This document shows, one piece after another, positions 1 to 9,148 of a stretch of DNA of 10,559 bases. This DNA is from Spartobacteria bacterium (GTDB lineage Bacteria; Verrucomicrobiota; Verrucomicrobiae; Chthoniobacterales; UBA6821), in contig PLEU01000204.1 in NCBI GenBank assembly GCA_003136515.1, forward strand, positions 1 to 10,559, in the 5' to 3' direction. The notes beneath the pieces are model-generated. The model had not been told where the DNA came from. It was given only the letters and a program-made list of their open reading frames with translations, and searched no databases. The position numbers and the translations under genes are program-made. Position 1 is the stretch's first letter, and every line of letters begins with the position of its first letter.

Positions 1-228
1 GGCGGCTGCTCCGGGCTGCAATATAAGATGGATCTTGTCGATGGCCCCGTCCCCCGCGACATCATGGTACATTCGAAAGGGGTTAATATCGTCATTGATC
101 CCAAGAGCGCCCTTTTCGTAAGTGGTTCCGAGCTGGACTTCAGTGATGATTTGCAAAAAGGAGGCTTCAAGGTCACAAATCCCAATGCTGTCGCCCATTG
201 CTCCTGTGGGGAAAGTTTTTCGGCCTGA
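1..228 (+). CDS. iscA: A-type Fe-S cluster carrier IscA, 3' end (5' end cut by window)
   Basis: The last 75 residues of an A-type iron-sulfur carrier, open from the first base of the window. A-type proteins bind iron or [2Fe-2S]/[4Fe-4S] clusters in the cytoplasm and pass them to apo-proteins. All three family cysteines are visible: one in the opening GGCSG motif (fragment residue 3) and two in the terminal HCSCGESF motif (residues 67 and 69). The preceding GGFKVTNPNA stretch matches the usual family C-terminus. Full-length members have about 105-120 residues, so roughly 30-45 are missing upstream. An internal ATG at 28 lies after the first cysteine and is not the start. hscB follows 22 bp later, which favours IscA over ErpA or SufA; sequence alone does not separate these well. 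Confidence 0.93.
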   Translation, partial: GGCSGLQYKMDLVDGPVPRDIMVHSKGVNIVIDPKSALFVSGSELDFSDDLQKGGFKVTNPNAVAHCSCGESFSA

Positions 229-250
229 TTCGGGGCATAGAAGTTTTTTC

Positions 251-808
251 ATGTATGATCCCTTTTCTTTGCTGGGTTTGGAGAGACGACCACTGCTCGC
301 GGAAGAGAGGATTGGAAATGCCTATCGCCAACTCGCTGGGACATTACACCCTGATCAACCAGGGGGTGATACCGGCGCGTTTCGAGAGCTGGGAGAAGCA
401 GCCGCGACCCTGAGCGACCCCTCGCGTCGCCTGCGTGCTTTGCTCGGAAATCCAGCATATTCTTCGCCTAGGATTCCACAACAGGCCTCGGACCTGTTCC
501 TTAAAGTAGCCTGGATACTTCAACATTCAGACAGACTCACCGAACAATATGCTGCCGCGTCCACGTCACTTTCCAAAGCCCTTCTCTCTGCCCCTGTTCA
601 ATCCCTTTTTCTCGAATTAAATGCCACATCCACCCTCCTCCAAGAATGGAGGACCACACTTGATAAGGAACTTGTGCAACTTGATCTGAGCTGGCCGTCA
701 CATGATCCAGATTGCGTGCTGGAACTAGCCGATTCGCTTGCTTATGCCATTCGGTGGACGGCACAGCTACGCGAACGAAAGTTGGCCCTTCAGGGAATTT
801 TTTCTTAG
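251..808 (+). CDS. hscB: Fe-S assembly J-domain co-chaperone HscB (divergent C-terminus)
   Basis: A 185-residue J-domain protein. HscB brings the scaffold IscU to HscA and stimulates the HscA ATPase during cluster transfer. The N-terminal J domain (about residues 2-65) begins YDPFSLLGL and carries the essential HPD tripeptide at residues 33-35, in LHPDQPGGD. The rest (about 78-185) is predicted helical, as in the HscB C-terminal bundle, but I cannot see the usual FLMEQ-type IscU-binding signature. The identification therefore rests on the J domain, the length (family about 170-200) and the position between iscA and hscA. The frame is open upstream to 122, but the ATG at 251 gives the J domain its normal N-terminus and avoids overlapping iscA. 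There is no clear ribosome binding site. The stop lies 6 bp before hscA. A generic DnaJ-domain protein is the alternative name. Confidence 0.85.
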   Translation: MYDPFSLLGLERRPLLAEERIGNAYRQLAGTLHPDQPGGDTGAFRELGEAAATLSDPSRRLRALLGNPAYSSPRIPQQASDLFLKVAWILQHSDRLTEQYAAASTSLSKALLSAPVQSLFLELNATSTLLQEWRTTLDKELVQLDLSWPSHDPDCVLELADSLAYAIRWTAQLRERKLALQGIFS

Positions 809-814
809 ACTCAC

Positions 815-2572
815 ATGATGATCGCGGGTATCGACCTGGGCACCACCAACTCCCTGATTGGAGTCTATGAAAGCGGATTCCCCACACTCCTTGCGGATTC
901 CGATGGAAATCGGCTCACGCCTTCCATTGTTTTCTACCCGGAGCAGGAAAATCCGCTAACTGGCAGGGAGGCATTGCGACACCAAGCCATTTCTCCCGAA
1001 CGCACCATAGTTTCTGTAAAACGACTCATGGGGCGTCGGCTAGGTGAGTTGGGAACGGAATTTCTCCATGGGAAGAAAGGCGATGCAGCGGCGCTTCATG
1101 TGGCAGGTCGTGTTTTGACCCCCGAGGAAGTCTCGTCGGAAATCCTGAAAAAACTCAAAAACATTGCCGAAACCCGACTTGGATGCGAAGTCCCGAAAGC
1201 CGTCATCACCGTGCCGGCTTACTTCAATGATGCCCAGCGTGCAGCAACCCGAAAGGCGGGAGAAATGGCTGGCTTCACTGTGGAACGCATCATCAGCGAA
1301 CCTACAGCGGCTGCTCTAGCCTACGGACTAGACCGCCTCCAAGATCGTTCCAAAATAGCCGTGTATGATCTTGGAGGCGGTACGTTTGATGTTTCCATCC
1401 TTCAACTCGATAATGGTGTCTTTCAGGTGCTCTCCACTCACGGGGATACTAGGCTTGGTGGAGATGATCTTGACGAGGAAATTGCCGCGTTAATCAAGCG
1501 GAAGACACAAGTTATCCCATCCTCACCGCAGGAGGACATCCGACTGCTTGAGATGGCAAGAAGCTCTAAGGAAACTCTTTCCACCCAGGAAAGCTGCACT
1601 ATTCGCCTCCCCTTCCTGCAGGAGGATAAAAGCATTGAACTGACTCTCACACGCGCTGAAATCGAGTCGGTCTGCGCCCCCATCATCAGACGGACCAAGA
1701 TGCATTGTTTGAAGGCATTGGAAGATGCAGGTGTACCGCTTGCTGAACTTAACGAGGTTATCCTCGTTGGAGGATCAACAAGGATGCCATTCGTTCGCAA
1801 TTTTGTTGCTGAAATTTTCGGCAAAGTGCCGGATCTCTCCCAGCATCCAGATGAAGCAGTGGCTCTGGGAGCCATTATTCAGGCAGCCATTCTGGAGGGC
1901 ACTTTGCGAAACGTAGCCCTTCTGGATGTTACACCCCTTTCCCTTGGCCTTGAAACCTTTGGAGGCCTCATGAATGTCATAATTCCGAGGAACACAAGCA
2001 TTCCGGCCAAGGCTGGGGAGATGTTCACGAATGCGGTGGCAGGACAGGCCGGCATGAAAATCAACGAACTCCAGGGTGAGCGGGAATTGGCTTCTGACAA
2101 CTGGCTTCTTGGAAATTTTGAAATCCCGTTTTCACCTTCTGCCAAGGGCGCTGCCCGCATCGGCGTTCAGTTTTCGATCGATGCCGATGGGATTCTTCAA
2201 GTGCTCGCACGAGACACCAAGACAGGTGATGAAAAGATTCTCGAACTCACAAGCGCCGTAGAGGTTTCCGACGAAGCTGTCGAGTCGATGCTGGCTGGTT
2301 CACTTGAACACGCACTAGAGGATATGGATGCAAGAATCTTCACTGAAAACAGGCTCAAAGCCGAGGAAATGCTGCCAGCCGTTGAGGCTGCCTTGGTGCA
2401 GCTCTGCAACGAGTTATCCGACGAGGAAATCCGCCAGGTTAGATTCTATGCCGGCGAAGTCACATCTGCGCTTGAATCAAAGGAGACGGGACGACTCAAA
2501 AATGCCCTCTCAATCCTGGACAACGCCACGCAGTCTCTGGCTACACGGTTGATCGAGAGAGCCATGCTCTGA
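815..2572 (+). CDS. hscA: Fe-S assembly Hsp70 chaperone HscA
   Basis: A 585-residue Hsp70. HscA binds the IscU scaffold and, with HscB, uses ATP to drive cluster release in the cytoplasm. The ATPase domain shows phosphate-1 GIDLGTTNS (residues 5-13), VPAYFNDAQR (about 132-141), ISEPTAAALAYG, phosphate-2 YDLGGGTFDVS (about 184-194) and the adenosine-binding VGGSTRMP (about 317-325). The substrate-binding domain starts near 371 with TPLSLGLETFGGLMNVIIPR and includes QGERELASDN. A helical lid fills about 490-585 and ends without the DnaK EEVD-like tail. DnaK is usually about 640 residues and E. coli HscA 616, so the size and the adjacent hscB point to HscA. ATG codons occur at both 815 and 818; the first is used here and the choice changes one residue. 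No ribosome binding site is visible. No ferredoxin gene follows. Confidence 0.93.
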   Translation: MMIAGIDLGTTNSLIGVYESGFPTLLADSDGNRLTPSIVFYPEQENPLTGREALRHQAISPERTIVSVKRLMGRRLGELGTEFLHGKKGDAAALHVAGRVLTPEEVSSEILKKLKNIAETRLGCEVPKAVITVPAYFNDAQRAATRKAGEMAGFTVERIISEPTAAALAYGLDRLQDRSKIAVYDLGGGTFDVSILQLDNGVFQVLSTHGDTRLGGDDLDEEIAALIKRKTQVIPSSPQEDIRLLEMARSSKETLSTQESCTIRLPFLQEDKSIELTLTRAEIESVCAPIIRRTKMHCLKALEDAGVPLAELNEVILVGGSTRMPFVRNFVAEIFGKVPDLSQHPDEAVALGAIIQAAILEGTLRNVALLDVTPLSLGLETFGGLMNVIIPRNTSIPAKAGEMFTNAVAGQAGMKINELQGERELASDNWLLGNFEIPFSPSAKGAARIGVQFSIDADGILQVLARDTKTGDEKILELTSAVEVSDEAVESMLAGSLEHALEDMDARIFTENRLKAEEMLPAVEAALVQLCNELSDEEIRQVRFYAGEVTSALESKETGRLKNALSILDNATQSLATRLIERAML

Positions 2573-2601
2573 TTCAAGAGTGCCTACCTCCTCACTAAGA
2601 T

Positions 2602-2634
2602 ACCCATACTCATGGAATCCTAAAATCATTGGGT
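2602..2634. terminator. Weak candidate hairpin in the hscA/gcvP convergent gap
   Basis: The 93-bp gap between the convergent hscA and gcvP stops should end transcription from both sides. The only inverted repeat I found is ACCCA (2602-2606) with TGGGT (2630-2634), enclosing a 23-base loop and followed on the + strand by TTATTA. The stem is short, the loop long and the T run poor, so this is a weak call. No classic GC-rich stem with a T tract is present, so termination may be Rho-dependent or occur within the converging genes. Confidence 0.15.
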
Positions 2635-2665
2635 TTATTACAACCAACCAAGAGTAGATAAGGGC

Positions 2666-5524
2666 TTAGTGGACAGGAAGGCATGAGCAAAAAATATTTC
2701 GGTCGCCATAGACATTGTCCACTCGGGATACAGAGGGCCAGAACTTGTGATTCCTGAGCCAGGGGGCTGGCCATGCTGCCTGAGTCCGCGAGTAAGGACG
2801 CTTCCATTCATCGGCAGTCACCGTGCCAGCCGTGTGCGGTGCATGCTTGAGGGGATTGTCAGTCCGATCAAGCCTTCCTTGCTCGATATCCAGTAGCTCA
2901 CCGTGGATCGCAATCATGGCTTCGCAGAATCGATCGAGTTCCTCTTTCGATTCACTCTCGGTTGGTTCGACCATCAGGGTACCTGGAACGGGCCAGCTCA
3001 TCGTCGGAGCGTGAAACCCATAATCCATCAATCGTTTGGCCACATCCTCAACTTCGATACCTGAACGTCCCTTCCACTCTCTCAGATCAAGGATGCACTC
3101 GTGGGCAACAGTACCGTTCTTCCCCTTGTAGAGAACGGGAAAGTATGACTCTAGGCGCTTGGCAATGTAGTTCGCGTTCAGAATGGCGATGGCGCTCGCT
3201 GCAGCGAGACCATCCGGTCCCATCATGCGAAGGTACATCCAGCTGATGACGCAGATACTCGCACTCCCCCAGGGAGCAGCGCTTACTTCCCTGATAGACT
3301 CCGAACCACCGGTTGAAATCACGGAATGTCCTGGCAGAAAAGGCGCAAGATGTTCGGCCACACCTATAGGACCGACTCCGGGGCCGCCACCTCCGTGTGG
3401 AATACAGAAAGTCTTGTGCAAATTCAAATGGCAAACGTCTGCTCCTATGTCTCCAGGACTACACAGGCCCACCTGGGCATTCATATTTGCACCATCCATA
3501 TAAACCTGGCCTCCAGCCTCATGAATCAGGGAACAGATGTCCTTGATTCCCGATTCAAAGACACCATGGGTCGATGGGTAGGTAACCATGAGTGCGGCAA
3601 GGCGATCCCTGTGGAGGGTGATCTTTTCCTTGAGATCCGCGAGATCGATATTTCCATCGGTATCGCATGCGACGCCAATGATCTCCATGCCCGCCATCGC
3701 TGCGCTGGCTGGATTCGTGCCATGCGCGGATCCCGGAATCATGCAAATAGTGCGATGCTCCTCACCACGGGAGCGGTGATACGCGCGAATCACAAGCAAG
3801 CCGGCATACTCGCCTTGGGATCCGGCATTGGGTTGGAGCGAGACGGCATGAAATCCTGTGATCTCGGAGAGCCACTTTTCCAGCTGGATAAAGATCTTTG
3901 CATAGCCCTGTGCCTGAGAGGGAGGAATGAAAGGATGAAGCGATCCGATGCTCTCCCAGGTTACCGGAAACATCTCGGCAGTGGCATTGAGTTTCATCGT
4001 GCAGGAGCCAAGCGGGATCATCGAAGTGGTCAGGGAGAGATCCTTGGCCTCCAATCGGCGCATATAGCGGAGCATCTCGGTTTCTGTGTGATAAGAGTTG
4101 AAAACCGGGTGCGTCAGAAAAGGGGTGTTCCGGCGGAGGGGCTCAGGTGTCTGCCAGGAAAGAGGGTCGTTGAGGGCAGTGCCATTTCCTTTGCCAAAGA
4201 ACTCCACGAGGTGATCAATGGTAGCTACGGTTTCATCGAGAGAGATAGTGACGGCATAGTCACCAAGAAAACGGAGATTAATGCCCACCTTTTCGGCACG
4301 TGAACGGAGGGATGCTGATTCGGTGGGAGTCAGATTGATCCGGACTGTGTCAAAGAACGGGGCATGGACAACTTGCCAGCCAGCCTTGGCAAGCGTGGCG
4401 GCAAGTTTCAGGGCATGGAGATGAATCCTCTCGGCGATCTCGATGAGTCCGCGGGGCCCATGATAGACTGCATACATCGAGGCCATGACGGCTAGAAGCA
4501 CTTGGGCGGTACAGATGTTACTGGTAGCCTTCTCACGGCGGATATGCTGCTCGCGGGTCTGAAGTGTAAGACGGTAGGCAGGAGTTCCGTCCGCATCTCT
4601 GGAGATACCTACAAGACGTCCTGGCAACCGACGCTTGAACTCATCGCGTACGGCCATATACCCCGCATGGGGCCCACCATAACCCATCGGCACACCAAAT
4701 CGCTGGGAGGAACCGACAACAATGTCAGCACCGAATTCGCCCGGAGCTTTGAGCAGTACAAGTGCCAGCGGATCGCTTGCCACCACAGCCAAGCCACCCG
4801 CGGCATGAATTTTTTCTACGAAGGAACAGGGATCGTTGATGACCCCATCGGTCGCGGGATATTGCAGAAGTCCCCCACAAAGTCCTGAATCAGGGATCTG
4901 ATCGAGTGCCCCGATAATCAGCTCGATACCGAGTGGCTCGGAGCGGGTCTGAAGCAGTGCTATCGTCTGGGGATGACACCCCTCGGAGACAAAGAATTGA
5001 GGGGCATTTTTAAGATCATGAGCCATCGCCATTGCCTCGGCTGCCGCCGTTGACTCATCCAGCATGGAGGCATTGGCGATCGCCATCCCTGTTAGATCAC
5101 AGATCATCGTCTGAAAATTCACCAGCGCTTCCATCCTACCCTGAGAAATCTCCGCCTGATAAGGAGTGTAGGCTGTGTACCAGCCGGGATTTTCTAGAAT
5201 ATTTCGGCGTATCACCGGGGGAAGATGTGTTCCGTGATAGCCCATGCCGATAAAGGTGGGACGGAGTTCGTTAAGTGAGGCAAGCTCTCGAAGCTCTGCT
5301 AGCGCCTCTTCCTCCGTGGCGGCAGCGGGAAGATCAAGAAGATCCCGCATCCGGATTTCCTCAGGGACAGTCTTTGAGATCAGCTCTTCCAGAGTGTTGC
5401 ACCCGATGCCCTCCAGCATCGTAACAACATCAGTTTTATGTGAGCCGACATGGCGGCGTGAAAACCGCCCTCTGGTAAAAACAGCATCAAAAGCTTCTCC
5501 ATCAAGCACTCCCTCTGCACTCAT
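2666..5524 (-). CDS. gcvP: Glycine dehydrogenase (decarboxylating), P protein of the glycine cleavage system, single-chain form
   Basis: A 952-residue single-chain P protein (E. coli 957), not the split GcvPA/GcvPB form. It decarboxylates glycine with PLP and passes the aminomethyl group to the lipoyl arm of GcvH. Visible motifs in order: RRHVGS near residue 23 (usually RHIGP), [105 protein letters not shown] and YPSTHGVFE. The PLP-binding lysine is K704 in HLNLHKTFC, just before the glycine-rich [11 protein letters not shown] loop. The C-terminus, [15 protein letters not shown], is complete. The ATG shares one base with the gcvH stop (TGATG), which implies translational coupling. The gene is the last of the speA-gcvT-gcvH-gcvP run and converges on hscA. 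Confidence 0.98.
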   Translation of the reverse strand: MSAEGVLDGEAFDAVFTRGRFSRRHVGSHKTDVVTMLEGIGCNTLEELISKTVPEEIRMRDLLDLPAAATEEEALAELRELASLNELRPTFIGMGYHGTHLPPVIRRNILENPGWYTAYTPYQAEISQGRMEALVNFQTMICDLTGMAIANASMLDESTAAAEAMAMAHDLKNAPQFFVSEGCHPQTIALLQTRSEPLGIELIIGALDQIPDSGLCGGLLQYPATDGVINDPCSFVEKIHAAGGLAVVASDPLALVLLKAPGEFGADIVVGSSQRFGVPMGYGGPHAGYMAVRDEFKRRLPGRLVGISRDADGTPAYRLTLQTREQHIRREKATSNICTAQVLLAVMASMYAVYHGPRGLIEIAERIHLHALKLAATLAKAGWQVVHAPFFDTVRINLTPTESASLRSRAEKVGINLRFLGDYAVTISLDETVATIDHLVEFFGKGNGTALNDPLSWQTPEPLRRNTPFLTHPVFNSYHTETEMLRYMRRLEAKDLSLTTSMIPLGSCTMKLNATAEMFPVTWESIGSLHPFIPPSQAQGYAKIFIQLEKWLSEITGFHAVSLQPNAGSQGEYAGLLVIRAYHRSRGEEHRTICMIPGSAHGTNPASAAMAGMEIIGVACDTDGNIDLADLKEKITLHRDRLAALMVTYPSTHGVFESGIKDICSLIHEAGGQVYMDGANMNAQVGLCSPGDIGADVCHLNLHKTFCIPHGGGGPGVGPIGVAEHLAPFLPGHSVISTGGSESIREVSAAPWGSASICVISWMYLRMMGPDGLAAASAIAILNANYIAKRLESYFPVLYKGKNGTVAHECILDLREWKGRSGIEVEDVAKRLMDYGFHAPTMSWPVPGTLMVEPTESESKEELDRFCEAMIAIHGELLDIEQGRLDRTDNPLKHAPHTAGTVTADEWKRPYSRTQAAWPAPWLRNHKFWPSVSRVDNVYGDRNIFCSCLPVH

Positions 5525-5901
5525 CAGGAAATCTGAGCAGAATAGGCTTCCGGAGTCAGGAGATCTTCGACCTCAGATAGATCGGATGGCTTGAGTTTAT
5601 AGATCCATCCCCTGTCAAAGGGATCGGTATTCAGAAGAGCGGGATTGGAAGCGAGATCCTCATTCACTTCCGACACAATCCCAGACATGGGAGAATAAAT
5701 GTCGCTGGCTGCTTTTACCGATTCCACCACTGCGGCAGTAGTGGCCGCCTTCACCCCGGCCCCAATTTTTGGTGGCTCGACATAAACGATGTCGGTCAGC
5801 TCCTGCTGGGCGTGATCAGTAATCCCCACCGTCACAATATCCCCGTCAATGCGTATCCATTCGTGTGTCTTGGCATAGCGGAGATCGGCGGGAACATTCA
5901 T
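5524..5901 (-). CDS. gcvH: Glycine cleavage system H protein (lipoyl carrier)
   Basis: A 125-residue H protein, the mobile carrier that shuttles the aminomethyl group between the P, T and L proteins. The N-terminus has the family pattern RYAKTHEWI and then [20 protein letters not shown]. The lipoylated lysine is K63 in [15 protein letters not shown], nearly identical to the usual [15 protein letters not shown]. The C-terminal part has the expected [15 protein letters not shown] and GWIYKLK. Length matches the family (about 125-130). The stop overlaps the gcvP start by one base, and gcvT ends 49 bp upstream. No Shine-Dalgarno sequence precedes the ATG. Lipoate attachment must come from LipA/LipB or LplA encoded elsewhere. 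Confidence 0.98.
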   Translation of the reverse strand: MNVPADLRYAKTHEWIRIDGDIVTVGITDHAQQELTDIVYVEPPKIGAGVKAATTAAVVESVKAASDIYSPMSGIVSEVNEDLASNPALLNTDPFDRGWIYKLKPSDLSEVEDLLTPEAYSAQIS

Positions 5902-5924
5902 GGAGTGATCGGATGAGTTGGGTT

Positions 5925-5950
5925 AGTATAAATATTGATGCTTTGTAAAA
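5925..5950 (-). promoter_or_regulatory. AT-rich gcvT-gcvH spacer, possible weak internal promoter
   Basis: The 49-bp gap between gcvT and gcvH is the only real spacer inside the speA-gcvP run. Read on the - strand it contains TTTACA (a fair -35) and TATACT (a good -10 match). They are only 13 bases apart instead of about 17, so a standard sigma-70 promoter is unlikely. It may simply be an AT-rich translation-initiation region for gcvH, which has no Shine-Dalgarno site. Confidence 0.12.
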
Positions 5951-7072
5951 TTACAGAGGGGGTTTCCTGTAAAATGGAAGCGTTGACACGCTAGCGGGAT
6001 AGCGGCGCCCGCGCACCTCAATTTCCAGCGAAGTTCCAGGCGCGGTAAGTTCTAGGGGAAGGTATGCCATTGCAATCCCCTCCCCAAGACTTGGAGAAAG
6101 AGCACCACTGCAGGTCTCCCCAACGGGCAACCCTTCCGAGAGCACTTGGTAATGGGCGCGAAGCGGAGGCCCCTGCACCGTGAGTTTCAAGGGGGTAAGT
6201 AGAGAAGGAAGTCCTTTAGCACGCTGCGATTCCAGAGCCTGGCGACCAGAAAAATCAGATTTTTCTGGGTCATCAAGCGAAACAAATTTCCCGAGTGCCG
6301 CTTCCAAGGGCGTACGACTGCGAGAGAGATCGGAACCATTCAGGGGATAGCCCATTTCCAGTCGCAGCGTATCACGGGCACCAAGTCCAGCAGGCTTCAC
6401 GCCGGCCTTCAAAAGTCGTTGCCAGAGCACCTCCCCAATTTCAACTGGCACAAAAAGCTCAAATCCATCCTCACCCGTATAACCGGTCCTGGCTACAAAA
6501 TGAGGAAGGCCTCCTGAATGTAACTCCGATGAAAGTGTGGCTATCCCATTGCGTCGCGGAATCTCACAGATGGGAAAGAGATCGCGAAGGATACGTTCTG
6601 AATCCGGCCCCTGTAGGGCGATGGCCGCATACTCATTACCCAAATCGGTCAGAGTTACAGAGTCGTCATTTGGCAACTTGCTTCTCATCCAATCAAGATC
6701 AACCTCACGACAAGCGGCGTTTATCACTAGAAAATATTCCGTTTCTCCCGTGCGGTAGATGATGAGGTCGTCGATTACACCCCCGGTTTCATCCAACATC
6801 AGAGTGTACTGACCACGTCCGAGCGAGAGCTTTCCAACGCGGTTGGTCAGCAGGCTCTCCAGCCAAGCCAGAGCTCCGGCGCCACACACCGTGACCTCCC
6901 CCATGTGGGAAATGTCAAACATTCCCGCCGCAGATCGCACGGCGCGATGCTCATCCATAATTCCGGAGTATTGCACAGGCATGAACCAGCCGCCAAATTC
7001 CACCAACCGGGCTCCGGACGCCAAGTGAGCAGCTTCCAATGGAGAATGTTTCAGAAGGACAGTCTCACTCAT
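5951..7072 (-). CDS. gcvT: Glycine cleavage system T protein (aminomethyltransferase)
   Basis: A 373-residue T protein. It takes the aminomethyl group from GcvH and, with tetrahydrofolate, makes 5,10-methylene-THF and ammonia. Family signatures in order: LVEFGGWFMPVQYSGI (about 24-39), GMFDISHMGEV (50-60), then DETGGVIDDLIIYR (94-107) with D101 at the position of the catalytic aspartate of E. coli GcvT. These are followed by VINAACREVDLDWM, IALQGPDS, ARTGYTGEDGFELFVP (194-209) and GARDTLRLEMGYPLNG (231-246). Length is typical (about 360-375). The ATG overlaps the speA stop in an ATGA tetranucleotide, so translation is probably coupled. The related YgfZ folate proteins lack this full motif set and are not usually beside gcvHP, so the call is secure. 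Confidence 0.97.
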   Translation of the reverse strand: MSETVLLKHSPLEAAHLASGARLVEFGGWFMPVQYSGIMDEHRAVRSAAGMFDISHMGEVTVCGAGALAWLESLLTNRVGKLSLGRGQYTLMLDETGGVIDDLIIYRTGETEYFLVINAACREVDLDWMRSKLPNDDSVTLTDLGNEYAAIALQGPDSERILRDLFPICEIPRRNGIATLSSELHSGGLPHFVARTGYTGEDGFELFVPVEIGEVLWQRLLKAGVKPAGLGARDTLRLEMGYPLNGSDLSRSRTPLEAALGKFVSLDDPEKSDFSGRQALESQRAKGLPSLLTPLKLTVQGPPLRAHYQVLSEGLPVGETCSGALSPSLGEGIAMAYLPLELTAPGTSLEIEVRGRRYPASVSTLPFYRKPPL

Positions 7073-9060
7073 AGAACGAGGGATGGAGATGCTAGCTCAT
7101 TGGTATTCGTCAAGGCTGGGCTGTTGATTACGTTAGCCCCATTGGGACGACGGGAGGTAAAATCGAGATAGGTATAGGACTGAAACATCTTCTCGTACTC
7201 GTCCACGAGACGCATTGCTTCGTTGGGCTTTAGTCGATCACTCTTTAGCGATGCATCGGCCTGTGCCTTGATCCTGCGCGCTAACTCCTTGGTATCCCAT
7301 TGGGTCAGACTCAACACCTGATCGATCGTATTACCGGGAAGAATTTCCTCAATATAGTAGCCGGCCTCCTCATCTTCATCGAGGAAGACATGCATTTCGT
7401 TAACCCTGCCAAAGAGGTTGTGCAAATCACCCATGATATCCTGGTAGGCACCTGAAAGGAAAATACCAAGATAGTATGGTTCCCCCTGTCTGACCCGATG
7501 GACAGGCAACGTCTCCTTGACGTCCTGAAAATCGATGAACTTGGCCATCTTACCATCCGAATCGCAGGTGATATCAACAAGTGTTCCGCTTCGTTCGGGT
7601 ACTTCGTCCAACCGATGAATGGGCATCACTGGGAAAAGTTGCCCGAGTGCCCAATGGTCAAGCAGGGACTGAAAGACCGAGAAATTACAAAGCAACTGGT
7701 CGGCGAGGCTCACCTCCAACTCCCGAACCTCTTCCGGCACCTGTTTTGCCCCCCTGTAGAGAAGCACGATTTCCGAAGCAATTTGCCAGTAAAGTGTGTC
7801 AATCTTGGCTTTGGCAGGGAGTTCGAGTAACCCTAGGTCAAACATTGATTGAGCTTGATCCCTGATCTGTTGGGCATCATGCAAGTGCTCGAGACGTCGT
7901 TTCTCATTGAGACCTGTCTTGATCTCGATCATGTCGGCAACAAGCTTCGGATCGGCGTCAGAAGCCGAGACTTCCTGAAACTGATCCTCTTTTTCAATCG
8001 ATCCGAACGCCTCGATGATCAGTACGGAATGCGGGGCGACAATAAAACGTCCGCTCTCACTGACAATGACCGGATGTTCCACCTGCTCGGAATCACAGAT
8101 CTCCATGATGTTGTAAACGACATCCCGGGTGTACTCATGAAGGGAATAATTCCGGGAACTGTCGAAGGTTGTCCGCGAACCGTCGTAATCAACACCAAGA
8201 CCTCCTCCCACATCGAGGTAACCGAGGGCATGCCCCATCTTTTTAAGCTTTGCATAGAATCTGGCGGCTTCACGAGTGGCACGGTTGATGGTGCCTATAT
8301 CAGGTACCTGGGAACCGACATGATAGTGGAGCATTACCAGCGCATCGGGAATTCCCTCGGAATGGAGGGTGAGGCTCATCGAGACTAGGTCGGCCGTCGA
8401 GAGCCCGAACTTTGCATTTTCACCTCCGCTGGTGGCCCACTTGCCAGCCCCCTTGGAAAGCAGGCGGACGCGTGCTCCAATCATCGGAGTGATGCCAACT
8501 TGTTTTGCGACGGCCAGAATCTGATGGAACTCCTCCAGCTTTTCCACAACAAGAATAACCTTTTTCCCAAGTTTGAGTCCAATCAGTGCAGCCCGGATGA
8601 ATTCATCATCCTTATAGCCGTTCCCAATCACAAGACTCTCGTGATCAGAATGCACTGCGAGTGCAGCGATAAGTTCTGGTTTGCTTCCCGCCTCGACTCC
8701 GAAGTGATAGGGAAGTCCCGCATCAATGATTTCTTCGACCACTTCGGAGAGCTGGTTGACTTTGATGGGAAAAACGCCCCGATACTGGTTCCGGTAACCG
8801 CACACTTCCACCGCTTGGGCAAAGGATTCATTCAAACGGCGAACACGATCACGAAGTAGATCCTGACAGCGCACGAGGAGAGGAAAGCGGAGTCCGCGAT
8901 CCCTGGCCTCCCCCACCAATTCCATAAGATCGATCTCCTCCCCCTCCCTGCGCCGGGGGCGCATCACAGCATGGCCGAGGTCATTGATTTTCACGTAACC
9001 TTCGGACCAGCCTTCAACATTATAGATGGCCGAGATTTGAGCGACAGGGGATTGGGGCAT
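7069..9060 (-). CDS. speA: Biosynthetic arginine decarboxylase SpeA
   Basis: A 663-residue PLP enzyme (E. coli SpeA 658) that decarboxylates arginine to agmatine, the first step of the agmatine route to putrescine and spermidine. The PLP-binding lysine is about residue 100 in GVFPIKVNQ, followed by GVEAGSKPEL. The alanine-racemase-like barrel shows YHVGSQVPD and the phosphate-binding YLDVGGGLGVDYDGS (about 280-295). The C-terminal beta domain has the conserved ITCDSDGKM with its active-site cysteine at about 499, then LGIFLSGAYQDIMGDLHNLFG. I chose the ATG at 9060; a TTG at 9066 would add two residues and has no better ribosome binding site. The N-terminus is about 25 residues shorter than in E. 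coli. It is the first gene of the run leading into gcvT. No agmatinase or agmatine deiminase gene is in the window. Confidence 0.97.
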   Translation of the reverse strand: MPQSPVAQISAIYNVEGWSEGYVKINDLGHAVMRPRRREGEEIDLMELVGEARDRGLRFPLLVRCQDLLRDRVRRLNESFAQAVEVCGYRNQYRGVFPIKVNQLSEVVEEIIDAGLPYHFGVEAGSKPELIAALAVHSDHESLVIGNGYKDDEFIRAALIGLKLGKKVILVVEKLEEFHQILAVAKQVGITPMIGARVRLLSKGAGKWATSGGENAKFGLSTADLVSMSLTLHSEGIPDALVMLHYHVGSQVPDIGTINRATREAARFYAKLKKMGHALGYLDVGGGLGVDYDGSRTTFDSSRNYSLHEYTRDVVYNIMEICDSEQVEHPVIVSESGRFIVAPHSVLIIEAFGSIEKEDQFQEVSASDADPKLVADMIEIKTGLNEKRRLEHLHDAQQIRDQAQSMFDLGLLELPAKAKIDTLYWQIASEIVLLYRGAKQVPEEVRELEVSLADQLLCNFSVFQSLLDHWALGQLFPVMPIHRLDEVPERSGTLVDITCDSDGKMAKFIDFQDVKETLPVHRVRQGEPYYLGIFLSGAYQDIMGDLHNLFGRVNEMHVFLDEDEEAGYYIEEILPGNTIDQVLSLTQWDTKELARRIKAQADASLKSDRLKPNEAMRLVDEYEKMFQSYTYLDFTSRRPNGANVINSPALTNTNELASPSLVL

Positions 9061-9110
9061 TTTCAAGAAACTGGAGCAGTGGAATTAACAAAGCCGGCGG
9101 CAGTTTACCA

Positions 9111-9120
9111 CATGATCATG
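9111..9120. promoter_or_regulatory. 10-bp perfect palindrome upstream of speA, possible operator
   Basis: The 88-bp gap ahead of speA contains the perfect palindrome CATGATCATG, about 50 bp upstream of the speA ATG. It sits next to an A8 tract (- strand sense), the kind of layout seen in promoter or operator regions. I could not find a convincing -35/-10 pair: a TAAACT hexamer lies just downstream, but no -35 is properly spaced from it. The site may be chance. Confidence 0.15.
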
Positions 9121-9148
9121 AGATTTTTTTTAAGTCCCCTTTTGCGGA

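Noticed and set aside
122..250. Upstream extension of hscB to the ATG at 122
   Set aside because: It would overlap the conserved iscA C-terminus and add 43 residues ahead of a J domain that begins normally at the ATG at 251.
1438..1875. - strand open frame of 145 codons opposite hscA
   Set aside because: It is antisense to conserved Hsp70 motifs, with serine/arginine-rich low-complexity translation typical of a shadow frame.
3326..4303. Long + strand open frame of 325 codons opposite gcvP
   Set aside because: It lies wholly antisense to a clear P protein, its translation resembles no family, and it is explained by gcvP codon bias.
5902..5950. Glycine riboswitch ahead of gcvH
   Set aside because: The 49-bp gap is too short for a glycine aptamer, and the 88-bp gap before speA shows no matching conserved core.
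7849..8388. + strand open frame of 179 codons opposite speA
   Set aside because: It is antisense to the SpeA barrel, which has conserved motifs on the other strand, and has no start signal or recognisable domain.
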